A stretch of DNA of 13,769 nucleotides, taken from contig JACQWU010000206.1 in assembly GCA_016209155.1 (NCBI GenBank), positions 1 to 13,769 of the forward strand, written 5' to 3'. Positions 1 through 6,760 of this stretch are shown here, one piece after another (position 1 is the first letter of the stretch; every line of letters starts with the position of its first letter). This DNA is from Candidatus Desantisiibacteriota bacterium (lineage in GTDB: Bacteria > JACRDZ01). A program made the translations under genes and the position numbers. The notes beneath the pieces were generated by a model that did not search any database, was not told the origin of the DNA, and saw only the letters and a program-made list of their open reading frames with translations.

Positions 1-152
1 TGTAACCAATGGTTTTGTTGAAGGTATCAATAGAGCGATTCGGAATATTCTTCACCGAGCATGTGGTTATCAAGTATTTGATAATTTCCGTCTTCAGGTT
101 TTGGTTGAACATGGAGGTTCAACATAATTTTCCCACTAATCTGAGGAGAGCC
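1..152 (+). mobile_element. 3' end of an ISL3-family insertion sequence, with right inverted repeat
   Basis: The segment holds the last 41 codons of a transposase. About 25 bases follow (128-152), whose reverse complement starts GGCTCTCCTCAGATTAG, and GGCTCT is the usual terminal motif of ISL3-family elements. The IS boundary is therefore placed after base 152. ISL3 elements usually make an 8-bp target duplication, so TAAATACT (153-160) is the predicted right copy; the left copy is outside the window. The reading frame to the right is open straight from this boundary, so the IS has landed in a gene. Confidence 0.8.
2..127 (+). CDS. ISL3-family transposase, C-terminal 41 residues (partial)
   Basis: The gene enters the window already in frame and stops at 125-127. 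The translated end contains TNGFVEGINRAIRN, then RACGYQVFDNFRLQVL. This matches the conserved C-terminal block of ISL3-type DDE transposases, which typically read NG-VEG-N-KI followed by YGYRNF-HFR-RVL. That block carries the last catalytic acidic residue region (the E of VEG). The rest of the gene lies left of the window, so completeness and activity cannot be judged. Only the inverted repeat of the element follows it. Confidence 0.8.
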   Translation, partial: VTNGFVEGINRAIRNILHRACGYQVFDNFRLQVLVEHGGST

Positions 153-154
153 TA

Positions 155-559
155 AATACTTTTGGATTTTATGTTGTTCCAGGTTTAGTAAGCATTGGAA
201 CAATCTTTAGTTACATATCTGGTTATGGTATCTACCTGATCAGTTTAATTATTATTGGATTTATCCTAACTGGATGGCAGGGGTTGATGGCCTTATTTGC
301 TGCAAAAAGTTTAGGTTGGGTTATAACATTTTTTATTGAATTATTACAAACCAAAAGGATTTACAACTTAGGTGGGCATGCCTTTACAGCTTCAGAAAGA
401 AATTTTTTCAATGCTTATCGGCTTCATGCTTCAAGAATGGGAGTAACAACAAATATTGATGTGGCAGATGAAGAACTAAAGGAAGAATACTATATGAAAT
501 CTCTCGAAGAACTTTCATATAAATGGCCAGAAGTAGTAAATAGGTTTACTACAGATTGA
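155..559 (+). pseudogene. Membrane protein gene, 5' end removed by the ISL3 insertion
   Basis: The frame is open from the IS boundary to the stop at 557-559, giving about 134 residues without a usable native start; a TTG at 284 would only start a shortened product. The first part is hydrophobic, with two likely membrane helices (roughly VVPGLVSIGTIFSYI and YLISLIIIGFILTGW) and a third around ALFAAKSLGWVITFFIELL. A soluble, acidic tail of about 70 residues follows. I recognise no family. The unit ends in the attC at 637-690. Bases 560-636 hold no gene that I can see. The gene was probably a cassette ORF encoding an integral membrane protein, now interrupted unless translation restarts inside it. 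Confidence 0.65.
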
Positions 560-636
560 TAGATTTCTTATAAGAATCGGAGTTAGAATATTAGAATAAA
601 CTAACTTCAAAAGCATAAAAATAAAACAATAAAACC

Positions 637-690
637 GTCTAACAAATCACTGCACCTGATTTTGCCTGCGGCAAAACAGGTGAGTTCAAA
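637..690 (+). repeat. attC site of the first cassette
   Basis: R'' is GTCTAAC (637-643) and the R'-like end is GTTCAAA (684-690), a weak match to GTTRRRY. Between them is a strong stem, CACCTG then TTTTGCC, loop TGC, then GGCAAAA and CAGGTG, with one unpaired A. This 54-bp site belongs to neither of the two main attC families of the array. Its right arm contains AGGTGAG five bases before the ATG of the next gene, so the site also appears to supply the ribosome binding site. Confidence 0.65.
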
Positions 691-1529
691 TGTTCGATCA
701 AGAAATAATAAAAAAAATGATAAAGCTTATTGATCTGATAAGTTTAGCTGGTATAACGATGGGAAAATTCAAAATCCATTGTGCTACGGGGTCAAATCCC
801 GCTCCACTTGAGGCGTTTTATGACGACAAATTTAAAAAGTGGCAAGAATATCAAAATAACCGCAACTTCAAATGCGACCATATCATATCCTTGATCCACC
901 TTGGCGGTTCTGATTGGCTCTTTGCTGGGATTTACAAAGTCAACGGTATTCGGCCAAAATCAAACAATGAAAAATCATGGTTCGAGTATTCGACATCCGA
1001 ACTCCCCGGTTTAGATCATCTCACCGGACGTGCCATAATAGTATTCAACAAGAATTTTAGAGCCTCTTATCTGATAGGTGACCGATATGCTTCCCTATTG
1101 TTGGTAAAAGAGATCAAACCGGAACGGCAGTCAATCGGGGACTTTCCAGGGTACAACAAAGTCTGTTTGCCGCTTCGAGGACTCAAGACAGTTGTCCGTC
1201 AGCAACTTCAAAGCTGGAAAACGGCATTGAGCAACATCGCTGGTGTTTATCTAATCTCTGATACAATGACCGGAAAACAATACGTTGGTAGCGCATACGG
1301 CGACATTGGAATCTGGCAAAGGTGGTGTGCCTATGCTACCACCGGCCACGGAGGCAACAAGGAGCTAAGAGATTTACTGAGAGAAAAAGGCGATGATTAC
1401 GCGCTTAATTTTCTGTTTACAATTCTTGAGGTTATTGACCTTAATGCAAGCAAAGAATATATCACCGCTCGCGAATGCCATTGGAAGGATGCTTTACTGA
1501 CAAGGCAATATGGATATAACAGCAACTAA
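690..1529 (+). CDS. GIY-YIG nuclease-family protein with an unknown N-terminal domain
   Basis: The 279-residue product has two parts. Residues about 1-175 form a domain I do not recognise, with features such as FKCDHIISLIHLGGSDWLFAG. Residues about 183-279 look like a GIY-YIG nuclease domain: GVY at 185-187, YVG at 198-200, an arginine at 211 (IWQRW), a candidate metal-binding glutamate at 262 (ARECHW) and the family-typical YGYN near the end (N277). GIY-YIG domains cut DNA with one divalent metal ion, so the expected role is endonuclease, perhaps targeted by the N-terminal part. The start at 690 is supported by AGGTGAG at 678-684 inside the preceding attC. It is a single-gene cassette. A homing, restriction or anti-phage role is possible but unproven. 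Confidence 0.75.
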   Translation: MFDQEIIKKMIKLIDLISLAGITMGKFKIHCATGSNPAPLEAFYDDKFKKWQEYQNNRNFKCDHIISLIHLGGSDWLFAGIYKVNGIRPKSNNEKSWFEYSTSELPGLDHLTGRAIIVFNKNFRASYLIGDRYASLLLVKEIKPERQSIGDFPGYNKVCLPLRGLKTVVRQQLQSWKTALSNIAGVYLISDTMTGKQYVGSAYGDIGIWQRWCAYATTGHGGNKELRDLLREKGDDYALNFLFTILEVIDLNASKEYITARECHWKDALLTRQYGYNSN

Positions 1530-1544
1530 GAATAAAACTAAATG

Positions 1545-1619
1545 ATCGAACAAGGCAATCCAGGTAATTTTATTCCGCGGCAAAGCCGCTCCATAAAATA
1601 CCTGATTTTCGTGTTATAG
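1545..1619 (+). repeat. attC site, CAGGTAATTTTAT family
   Basis: R'' is ATCGAAC (1545-1551) and R' is GTTATAG (1613-1619). The arms CAGGTA-A-TTTTAT and ATAAAA-TACCTG pair with one extra A on the left arm. The inner part GCGGCAAAGCCGC forms a tight GC hairpin. Related copies occur at 2675, 11194 and 12834, and a half copy at 7459. The AGGT overlapping the right edge (1618-1621) lies eight bases before the next start codon and can act as its ribosome binding site. Confidence 0.85.
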
Positions 1620-1629
1620 GTAAAAAATT

Positions 1630-2457
1630 ATGACTAAAAAAAATGTTTTAATATTTTGTGTTTTGTTTTTATTATTCTGCATTACAGCACAGGCTGGAAC
1701 ATTTACCATCCCTGACTGGTTGATAAACTCATGTGTTTTTATTATGCGTGGTGAAGAAGTTAACGGGACAGGTTTTCTTATTTGGATTAAAGAATATGAT
1801 TCCAACTTTTGTTATCTTGTTACAGCAAAACATGTGGCTCAATCTGTTTTGAGTAATACTCAAGACCCTTTAAAAATACGTTTTAATCTAAAGGAAGGTA
1901 ATAATGCAAAAATCTTTGATTTTCCAACCTTCAACTTTAAAGGAAAAAGGTGGATAGAACATGAAAATCCCACAATAGATATTGCGGTCATTCCACTTAC
2001 TATCTTTGACAAAGTGTCGAAACTTGAAGTAGGAGTTCGTATAATAGAAAGCCCCGAAGACGAATTTTTAGCGACAACTCAATGGATTAACAAATACAAG
2101 GTAGCTCCTGGAGACCAGGCATTTAGCCTTGGTCTTGTTCCGTATCTTTATGCAAAAGATCAAAAGAATCTTGTCTTATCAAGGTTTGGCACTATTTCTC
2201 TTCTCCTTGACCAGGAAATCAACTTGCCTGGTGGTAAACAAAAAGCATATTTTCTTGACTGTCAAGCTTTTCCAGGCAATAGTGGAGGGCCCGCATTTGT
2301 TCTTATTGAGCGTTCAGAAGAAGGCCCGCTTCTTTCTGGCTGGCGCTTCGGATTATTAGGTGTCGTTGCGGAATTTGTACCAAGCGCTCTTCGAACTAAT
2401 ATAGTTGATATTCAAGATACACAACACCAGACAACAATTCAATTAATTGAACATTAA
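1630..2457 (+). CDS. Secreted trypsin-like serine protease
   Basis: The 275-residue product begins with a signal peptide: K3-K4, a hydrophobic stretch, and a probable cleavage after AQA at about residue 22. A chymotrypsin-type triad is readable: His68 in LVTAKHVA, Asp117 in TIDIAVIPL and Ser218 in FPGNSGGPAF. This predicts a periplasmic or secreted peptidase. No PDZ domain follows. The chain ends about 55 residues after the active serine and may be slightly shorter than relatives. The start is close to attC (AGGT at 1618-1621). A 49-residue ORF with its own strong ribosome binding site follows 41 bases later in the same cassette, so the two may act as a pair. The substrate is unknown. Confidence 0.85.
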   Translation: MTKKNVLIFCVLFLLFCITAQAGTFTIPDWLINSCVFIMRGEEVNGTGFLIWIKEYDSNFCYLVTAKHVAQSVLSNTQDPLKIRFNLKEGNNAKIFDFPTFNFKGKRWIEHENPTIDIAVIPLTIFDKVSKLEVGVRIIESPEDEFLATTQWINKYKVAPGDQAFSLGLVPYLYAKDQKNLVLSRFGTISLLLDQEINLPGGKQKAYFLDCQAFPGNSGGPAFVLIERSEEGPLLSGWRFGLLGVVAEFVPSALRTNIVDIQDTQHQTTIQLIEH

Positions 2458-2498
2458 GGAACCTCTAATAATGCTTCCCTATACAAAAAGGAGAAATA

Positions 2499-2648
2499 AT
2501 GAGCGAACGATTAATTATTAAAACATTTAGAAAACAAGATTTTTCCGCTAGTTTTCCGTGGATGCAATTTTGCGAGGAAATAGGGGTAGATCATGTAGCC
2601 CCATCTATAAACATCGCAATTCTTAAAGATGAATGTAGTAGTAATTGA
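2499..2648 (+). CDS. Small hypothetical protein, 49 residues, paired with the protease gene
   Basis: This short ORF starts MSERLIIKTFRKQDFS and ends DECSSN. It is preceded by AAAAAGGAG, well placed before the ATG at 2499, and it ends 26 bases before the attC at 2675. It lacks a signal peptide and membrane helix, so it should be cytoplasmic. I recognise no family. The good ribosome binding site and its place as the only ORF between the protease stop and the attC argue that it is a real second gene of the cassette. It could also be a remnant of a longer gene, since bases 2649-2674 hold nothing else. Confidence 0.55.
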   Translation: MSERLIIKTFRKQDFSASFPWMQFCEEIGVDHVAPSINIAILKDECSSN

Positions 2649-2674
2649 AAAAGAAATTGAATATTAACTAAACC

Positions 2675-2748
2675 CTATAACAAAGCAATCCAGGTAATTT
2701 TATTACGCGGCAAGCCGCTCCATAAAATACCTGATTTTTGTGTTATCT
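2675..2748 (+). repeat. attC site, CAGGTAATTTTAT family
   Basis: R'' is CTATAAC (2675-2681) and R' is GTTATCT (2742-2748). The arms match the family copy at 1545, again with the extra A on the left arm. The apex differs slightly (ACGCGGCAAGCCGC, one A fewer in the loop). An in-frame GTG within the site (2740) could extend the next gene upstream, but a better start exists at 2782. Confidence 0.85.
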
Positions 2749-2781
2749 GAAAATAATAAAACCATTATTAGGAGGTTACAA

Positions 2782-4389
2782 ATGGGATCCTTATACTTGA
2801 ATAGATTATCACAAAAAGAAAGAGAAGCTTTAATCGAAAAATTATTCCAATCTCAAAAAGAAATTTGCTTCATTTGCGAAAAAACAATTGACCTTAAACT
2901 TCACAAAGATGCTCTTGATATTGACCATATTGTTCCTACAAAATTAAACGGGAAGGATGACCCCGTTAATTTTGCGTTAACACATTCAAGTTGTAACAGA
3001 TCAAAACAAGCGTCCGACCTTAATATAGCAAGGATACTTAATCACTTTGATGAGCTTAAAAATAATATTTCCTCTGAAAACCGCGGTCCCAATTTAGACG
3101 ATATTTTGAAATCAAAGAGCGGCTCACAATACGAAATAATATTTAACAAACAAAATGGGAAGATTAAATATTCTCTCCCCGAAATTGGCAATAATCAAAT
3201 CTTTGATTTGCCTGTTTATATAGATGCACTCAGTGGGTTTGAATACTTTTTTACAAATCTTCCAATAGAGTATCTTTATCATGATGACAAAATTAATCCG
3301 AGGTCAATTGGAGAGAACATATCTAAGTTAATTCACGAGTTTTATTTAAAAAGGCCACAATTACACATTTCTCTGGCTTGGATCGACCTTAACTGTCCGA
3401 AAACCAAAGTAAAAGTTTTTGACGGGCAACATAAAGCGTCGGCTCAAATATTGCTCGGAGTAAAACAATTGCCAGTTAGAATTTTTATTAATCCCAATCC
3501 TGATATTTTATTAACGACCAATACAAACGCTGGAACGACTTTAAGACAGGTAGCATTTGATAAATCTGTTCAACGTCACTTAGGTAGCGCTTTGTATCTT
3601 GATAGAATTGACAGATATAAAACTGACTGCAATTTGTCTAATGATAATTATAACTTTTCAGAAAGGGATTTATTGAAGTACTTTAAAGGTGAGTCAAGAG
3701 AAATGAAACGATATATTTTGGATGCAGTTAGAGATTCAATTACCCACAATCCCGAAAACAAATTAAAAGATTATATTGATTTTGGCGGGAGAGGTAAAGA
3801 TAGACCCCTATCATACAGCACCATAGAGAAAACATTTTACTCTTTCTTTATCTTTCAGGATGTTTTAGAAACACCTATCAATTACCGGTTAGAAGAAGGT
3901 GGAAATCCGAGAGAATTAGAGAAAGAACAAATCCTTGAGTTAATGAACTTAATTGCAGAAGAAATATTTATTGGTAAATTTGACGGCGATATTGGCACAA
4001 GTCAGATTGAAAGTAAGATTCAAAAAGGAGAGAACTTGCCGCTACCTCATATACGGGCGTTTAGAATGAGCAAAGAAGAAATTCTCTACAACTGGCTCAG
4101 ATATATTGAACAAATAATAAAAAACTATTTCATTATGCAGGGCAAACCAATTCAAGAAAGCAAATTATTCCAATATAAATTTCCAGAGCCTTTATGGGAG
4201 AGGATCAAAATATTCATAAAAAATATTGCTAATCTGCCAGTCTGGATAAATAAAGAACTATCCTCAACTGTTTTCGGTGGTAAACAGGTTAATGATTATT
4301 GGCAAACAATTTTTGAAACGGGAAAATCATCGCAAGGATTACAAGTATTAGCGGAACCAATTGATTTAATGAAAATGATTAAAGATTAA
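2782..4389 (+). CDS. HNH endonuclease fused to a DGQHR/DndB-like domain
   Basis: From the ATG at 2782, preceded by AGGAGG at 2770-2775, the product has 535 residues; the GTG at 2740 inside attC is less likely. Residues about 27-80 form an HNH nuclease: CFIC (29-32), DIDHIVP with D48-H49, and HSSCNRSK (68-75), giving paired cysteines for zinc plus the His and Asn of the motif. Around 214-218 is DGQHK, followed by QILLGVKQLPVRIFI and an NTNAGTTL stretch. This resembles the DGQHR motif of DndB-like and ParB-related proteins. The C-terminal half (about 290-535) is mostly helical and unrecognised. It is the largest gene here and is alone in its cassette. A nuclease that senses modified or foreign DNA is a reasonable but untested inference. 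Confidence 0.75.
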   Translation: MGSLYLNRLSQKEREALIEKLFQSQKEICFICEKTIDLKLHKDALDIDHIVPTKLNGKDDPVNFALTHSSCNRSKQASDLNIARILNHFDELKNNISSENRGPNLDDILKSKSGSQYEIIFNKQNGKIKYSLPEIGNNQIFDLPVYIDALSGFEYFFTNLPIEYLYHDDKINPRSIGENISKLIHEFYLKRPQLHISLAWIDLNCPKTKVKVFDGQHKASAQILLGVKQLPVRIFINPNPDILLTTNTNAGTTLRQVAFDKSVQRHLGSALYLDRIDRYKTDCNLSNDNYNFSERDLLKYFKGESREMKRYILDAVRDSITHNPENKLKDYIDFGGRGKDRPLSYSTIEKTFYSFFIFQDVLETPINYRLEEGGNPRELEKEQILELMNLIAEEIFIGKFDGDIGTSQIESKIQKGENLPLPHIRAFRMSKEEILYNWLRYIEQIIKNYFIMQGKPIQESKLFQYKFPEPLWERIKIFIKNIANLPVWINKELSSTVFGGKQVNDYWQTIFETGKSSQGLQVLAEPIDLMKMIKD

Positions 4390-4395
4390 AAAAAC

Positions 4396-4454
4396 AGATA
4401 ACTTGTTAATATAGCCGACGGCAAAAAGCGCCGCGGCTGATTATAATGTTATCT
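4396..4454 (+). repeat. attC site, 59 bp, unique type
   Basis: R'' AGATAAC (4396-4402) and R' GTTATCT (4448-4454) are exact reverse complements. Inside, AGCCG-A-CGGC pairs with GCCG-C-GGCT around an AAAAAGC loop. The site resembles neither main family, so this cassette probably came from a different source than its neighbours. Confidence 0.8.
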
Positions 4455-4480
4455 ATAAAAAACAAATTGGGGGAAAATCG

Positions 4481-4858
4481 ATGAAATGCTACTACCATGT
4501 TGAAAAGGATGCTATTGGGATCTGTAAAAACTGCAACAAAGGTCTTTGTAAAGAATGCGCTGTTGATGTTACCAATGGGTTAGCTTGTAATAATTCATGC
4601 GAAGAAGAAGTCAAAAAAATAAATGAAATAATTTCGCGAGGAAAAACGGCATACAGAAAAACTGGAAAAGCATATTTACATAATGCGATAATATATGGAT
4701 TATTAGGTTTATTTTTCGTTTTAATAGGATTTTATTCTTTATTTACGGACGGACATTCCTCATCAGTGTTGTTTATTCTTCCAGCAGGAATAATATTATT
4801 ACTAGGAGGGTTTTTCTCCTATACAAATAGTAAAAAAATATCTAAAATAGAAGGATAA
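4481..4858 (+). CDS. B-box-type zinc-binding protein with two membrane helices
   Basis: The 125-residue product starts with a compact cysteine/histidine cluster: C3, H6, C15-x2-C18, C23-x2-C26, C36 and C40. The pattern resembles bacterial B-box-like zinc fingers, which read CYYH...GICKNCNKGLCKECA. A basic linker and two hydrophobic segments follow (about 69-88 and 95-114), then a short lysine-rich tail. This suggests a cytoplasmic zinc module anchored to the inner membrane, probably for protein contacts. A GGGGG run 7-11 bases before the ATG can serve as the ribosome binding site. It is a single-gene cassette. The family is known in bacteria but without a clear function. Confidence 0.7.
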   Translation: MKCYYHVEKDAIGICKNCNKGLCKECAVDVTNGLACNNSCEEEVKKINEIISRGKTAYRKTGKAYLHNAIIYGLLGLFFVLIGFYSLFTDGHSSSVLFILPAGIILLLGGFFSYTNSKKISKIEG

Positions 4859-4862
4859 AACT

Positions 4863-4939
4863 AGATAACAAATCGCTTCAGCTAACTGGTGAGCACGTTC
4901 TATGAAGCTCACCCCAGTAGCTGAGCTCTGGTGTTAGAT
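4863..4939 (+). repeat. attC site, CAGCTAACTGG family
   Basis: R'' is AGATAAC (4863-4869) and R' is GTTAGAT (4933-4939). CAGCTA-A-CTGG pairs with CCAG-TAGCTG with one extra A, and GGTGAGC pairs with GCTCACC around a short loop. Close copies are at 8576, 9358 and 11788. The sites at 5562 and 10076 share only the outer parts. Confidence 0.9.
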
Positions 4940-4961
4940 GAAAAAATAAAAAGGAAATAAA

Positions 4962-5567
4962 ATGATTGCAATCGCATTCGCCATCGTATTAATTCTTATA
5001 ATTCTTATCGTAGTTTCAATAAAATCAACAGGAAATATTAAACTAGTATTTTTGTCAATATCAACGCTTGCCATCATTGTTCCTATAGCCCTTATTCTCT
5101 CGATCAAACCTGCACAACAAGGGAAAATATTGCCTCAATGGGGAAAGATATCTTTATTATTCTTTGAACCAAAAGATTTATGGGAACCGCTCGCACAAGC
5201 ATCGCTCGAACAAAATAAAAAAGAATATAATTTTGTCTTTTCCCATAAATACGTGGGGAATCATGACATCGAGATTGTTCTCTCCAGGCCAGAAATAGAC
5301 ATTTGGAAAATTGAAAAAAACGGCTTAAGCCTAACTGTTTCAATCTATAATGAAACGAATAAAATATTTTCAAAAACAACGTCCTACGTTGGCGCCTTTA
5401 AGGGATTACGCGGTAGCGGGCTCACATACCTAAGCTACTCATTGCCTGAAGATTTACCCATAAATAAAGAATTAAAAGTAAAAATTGAAATAACCGGAAA
5501 TATTGAAAATTTTATAAATCAATACGGTAGTGCTAAATTAATAATTAAAAAAAGCTCTGACATCTAA
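4962..5567 (+). CDS. Membrane-anchored protein of unknown function
   Basis: The 201-residue product has two hydrophobic segments near its N-terminus (about 2-20 and 28-47), then a soluble domain of about 150 residues rich in beta-type patterns (VLSRPEIDIWKIE, LSLTVSIYNETN, LKVKIEITG). I do not recognise the family. By topology the soluble part could face either side of the membrane. AAGGA lies 6-10 bases before the ATG. The last residues are DI, and the stop TAA (5565-5567) lies inside the R'' heptamer of the next attC, so the gene uses the recombination site to end translation. It is a single-gene cassette. Confidence 0.65.
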   Translation: MIAIAFAIVLILIILIVVSIKSTGNIKLVFLSISTLAIIVPIALILSIKPAQQGKILPQWGKISLLFFEPKDLWEPLAQASLEQNKKEYNFVFSHKYVGNHDIEIVLSRPEIDIWKIEKNGLSLTVSIYNETNKIFSKTTSYVGAFKGLRGSGLTYLSYSLPEDLPINKELKVKIEITGNIENFINQYGSAKLIIKKSSDI

Positions 5568-5629
5568 CAACTCGCTTCAGGCAATCGGAACCGCTGCGCG
5601 TTTCCTCTGCCTGAGCTCCGGCGTTAGAA
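5562..5629 (+). repeat. attC site, 68 bp, outer parts shared with the CAGCTAACTGG family
   Basis: R'' is ATCTAAC (5562-5568) and R' is GTTAGAA (5623-5629). The site keeps the outer CGCTTCAG and CTGAGCTCCGGCGTTAG parts of the family, but the inner stem differs (GGCAATCGGAACCGC against GCGTTTCCTCTGCC). It shares its length and outer parts with the site at 10076. R'' carries the stop codon of the upstream gene. Confidence 0.8.
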
Positions 5630-5680
5630 AAATAATTTTAAATGAATAAAAAAAATATTCTAATTAGAACAGTTTAACAA

Positions 5681-6091
5681 ATGACTATTAATTATAAAAT
5701 TAAACAAATTGAAATTTTATTGACTAAGGTTAAATACGAAAATAGTTTTCTTACAAAAGAAGAAAAGGATGAATTATTGGAACGCTGGATAAGTTCAACG
5801 GATAGTAATCGTAAAAGAATACATGATTTCATGGATCCTGATTTGTCTGGTTTTGTAATAGGTGTGCAATATTCAGCTATTTGTGATGATCGTTCATGTG
5901 ATTTTTGTCAAAGCCACAACGGTGAGTCTCTAAAAATTGACGATCCCCTGATAAAAGAAAATACACCGCCGATTCATTTAGGCTGTAGATGCATATGGTC
6001 ACCTATAACTAAAATCGAATTTGAACGAGGAAAGATTAATTTTACTTGGAGTACTATTAAAAAGCCAAACTTAGATCTCATCACATTTTAA
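5681..6091 (+). CDS. Protein with phage minor-head (Mu F / SPP1 gp7)-like cysteine motif
   Basis: The 136-residue product has a helical, charged N-terminal half. Its C-terminal half carries the cluster CDDRSCDFCQSHNGE (C68, C73, C76) and PPIHLGCRCIWSPI (H99, C102, C104). This layout resembles the conserved end of phage Mu gpF / SPP1 gp7-type minor head proteins, usually C-x2-C-x4-DG followed by PP-H-xx-CRC. Those proteins are longer and act in capsid assembly; here only the short putative metal-binding end is present. No clear ribosome binding site precedes the ATG, so the start is less certain. The region 5630-5680 holds nothing else. It could be a domesticated phage fragment or a small protein using the same fold. 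Confidence 0.55.
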   Translation: MTINYKIKQIEILLTKVKYENSFLTKEEKDELLERWISSTDSNRKRIHDFMDPDLSGFVIGVQYSAICDDRSCDFCQSHNGESLKIDDPLIKENTPPIHLGCRCIWSPITKIEFERGKINFTWSTIKKPNLDLITF

Positions 6092-6128
6092 AAAATAAAT
6101 AAAATTTTTGAATTTAAATAGAAAACAT

Positions 6129-6166
6129 TTCTAACAAATCATTTTTGCTTTCACACGGTGTTAGGT
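6129..6166 (+). repeat. Short degenerate attC-like site, 38 bp
   Basis: TTCTAAC (6129-6135) and GTTAGGT (6160-6166) have the form of R'' and R' (CTAACA pairs with TGTTAG). The 24 bases between them show no convincing internal stem. The site probably lost its palindromic centre by deletion and may no longer recombine well. Confidence 0.45.
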
Positions 6167-6186
6167 TAAAAAAGGAGAGAAAAATA

Positions 6187-6747
6187 ATGAAAAGAGGTTT
6201 AATTTTTATATTGTTTATATTTATACTTTTTTTAAACAGCAACGCCTATGCAATTATTTTCACAGTAGATGCTGACCTTAATTCAATCACTTCTACTTAT
6301 TATCAAAATATTATTCCCCCGTATTCCGTTACTCATCTAGATACAAACTTATTTTTGAATAACGGCGATTTCCTTGAGATTTCTGCTTCTGGCACTTGGA
6401 GTAATGCTCCCACATCATATAATCTCATATTTGGCCCCAATGGAAATCCTAATGAAAATATTGCCCTTTCATATCCTGGCGCGGGTTATCCCGTCGCAGC
6501 TTTAATGGGAAAAATCGGCGATGGAGATTATTTTTTTATCGGCAGTAGTTATTCAAACTACGTGACTGAAAATGGCATCCTATATTTAGGATTCAATGCT
6601 ACTGATTATGGAAATAACTGGGGGACTGTTAATGCGGATGTAAACATTACAGAAACAAACAGTCCCGTCCCTGAACCAGCGACAATGCTGTTATTCGGAC
6701 CAGCTCTATTGAGCTTAATCTGTTATAAACGAAAAAACAATAGATAA
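6187..6747 (+). CDS. PEP-CTERM sorted extracytoplasmic protein
   Basis: The 186-residue product has a signal peptide (KR, hydrophobic core, probable cleavage after AYA at residue 22), a central beta-rich domain with many Asn, Tyr and Gly, and a C-terminal sorting signal. That signal is VPEPATM (PEP at 162-164), then a hydrophobic stretch and a basic end, KRKNNR. Such tails are known to be recognised by exosortases, so the genome should encode one. AAAGGAGAG before the ATG at 6187 supports this start over an in-frame upstream start at 6145 that lies inside the attC-like region. No attC follows; the next gene starts 28 bases after the stop behind its own promoter. The function of the central domain is unknown. 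Confidence 0.85.
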   Translation: MKRGLIFILFIFILFLNSNAYAIIFTVDADLNSITSTYYQNIIPPYSVTHLDTNLFLNNGDFLEISASGTWSNAPTSYNLIFGPNGNPNENIALSYPGAGYPVAALMGKIGDGDYFFIGSSYSNYVTENGILYLGFNATDYGNNWGTVNADVNITETNSPVPEPATMLLFGPALLSLICYKRKNNR

Positions 6748-6760
6748 AAAGTATAAAAAA

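Noticed and set aside
560-636. GTTAGAA at 582-588 and a short palindrome (GATTTCTTATAAGAATC) as another attC
   Set aside because: No R'' partner at a suitable distance, and a better site follows at 637-690.
1614-1805. Minus-strand ORF of 63 codons
   Set aside because: It is opposite the protease start, has no ribosome binding site, and all supported genes are on the + strand.
2129-2359. ORF of 76 codons in another frame
   Set aside because: Wholly inside the protease gene, whose triad is in the other frame.
2740-2781. GTG start inside attC for the HNH gene
   Set aside because: AGGAGG precedes the ATG at 2782 at a normal distance, and the extra residues are encoded by attC sequence.
5104-5379. 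Minus-strand ORF of 91 codons
   Set aside because: Shadow of the membrane-anchored protein gene; its composition is not like a real protein.
5672-5678. GTTTAAC matching R'' just before the ATG at 5681
   Set aside because: No stem or R' follows; probably chance in AT-rich DNA.
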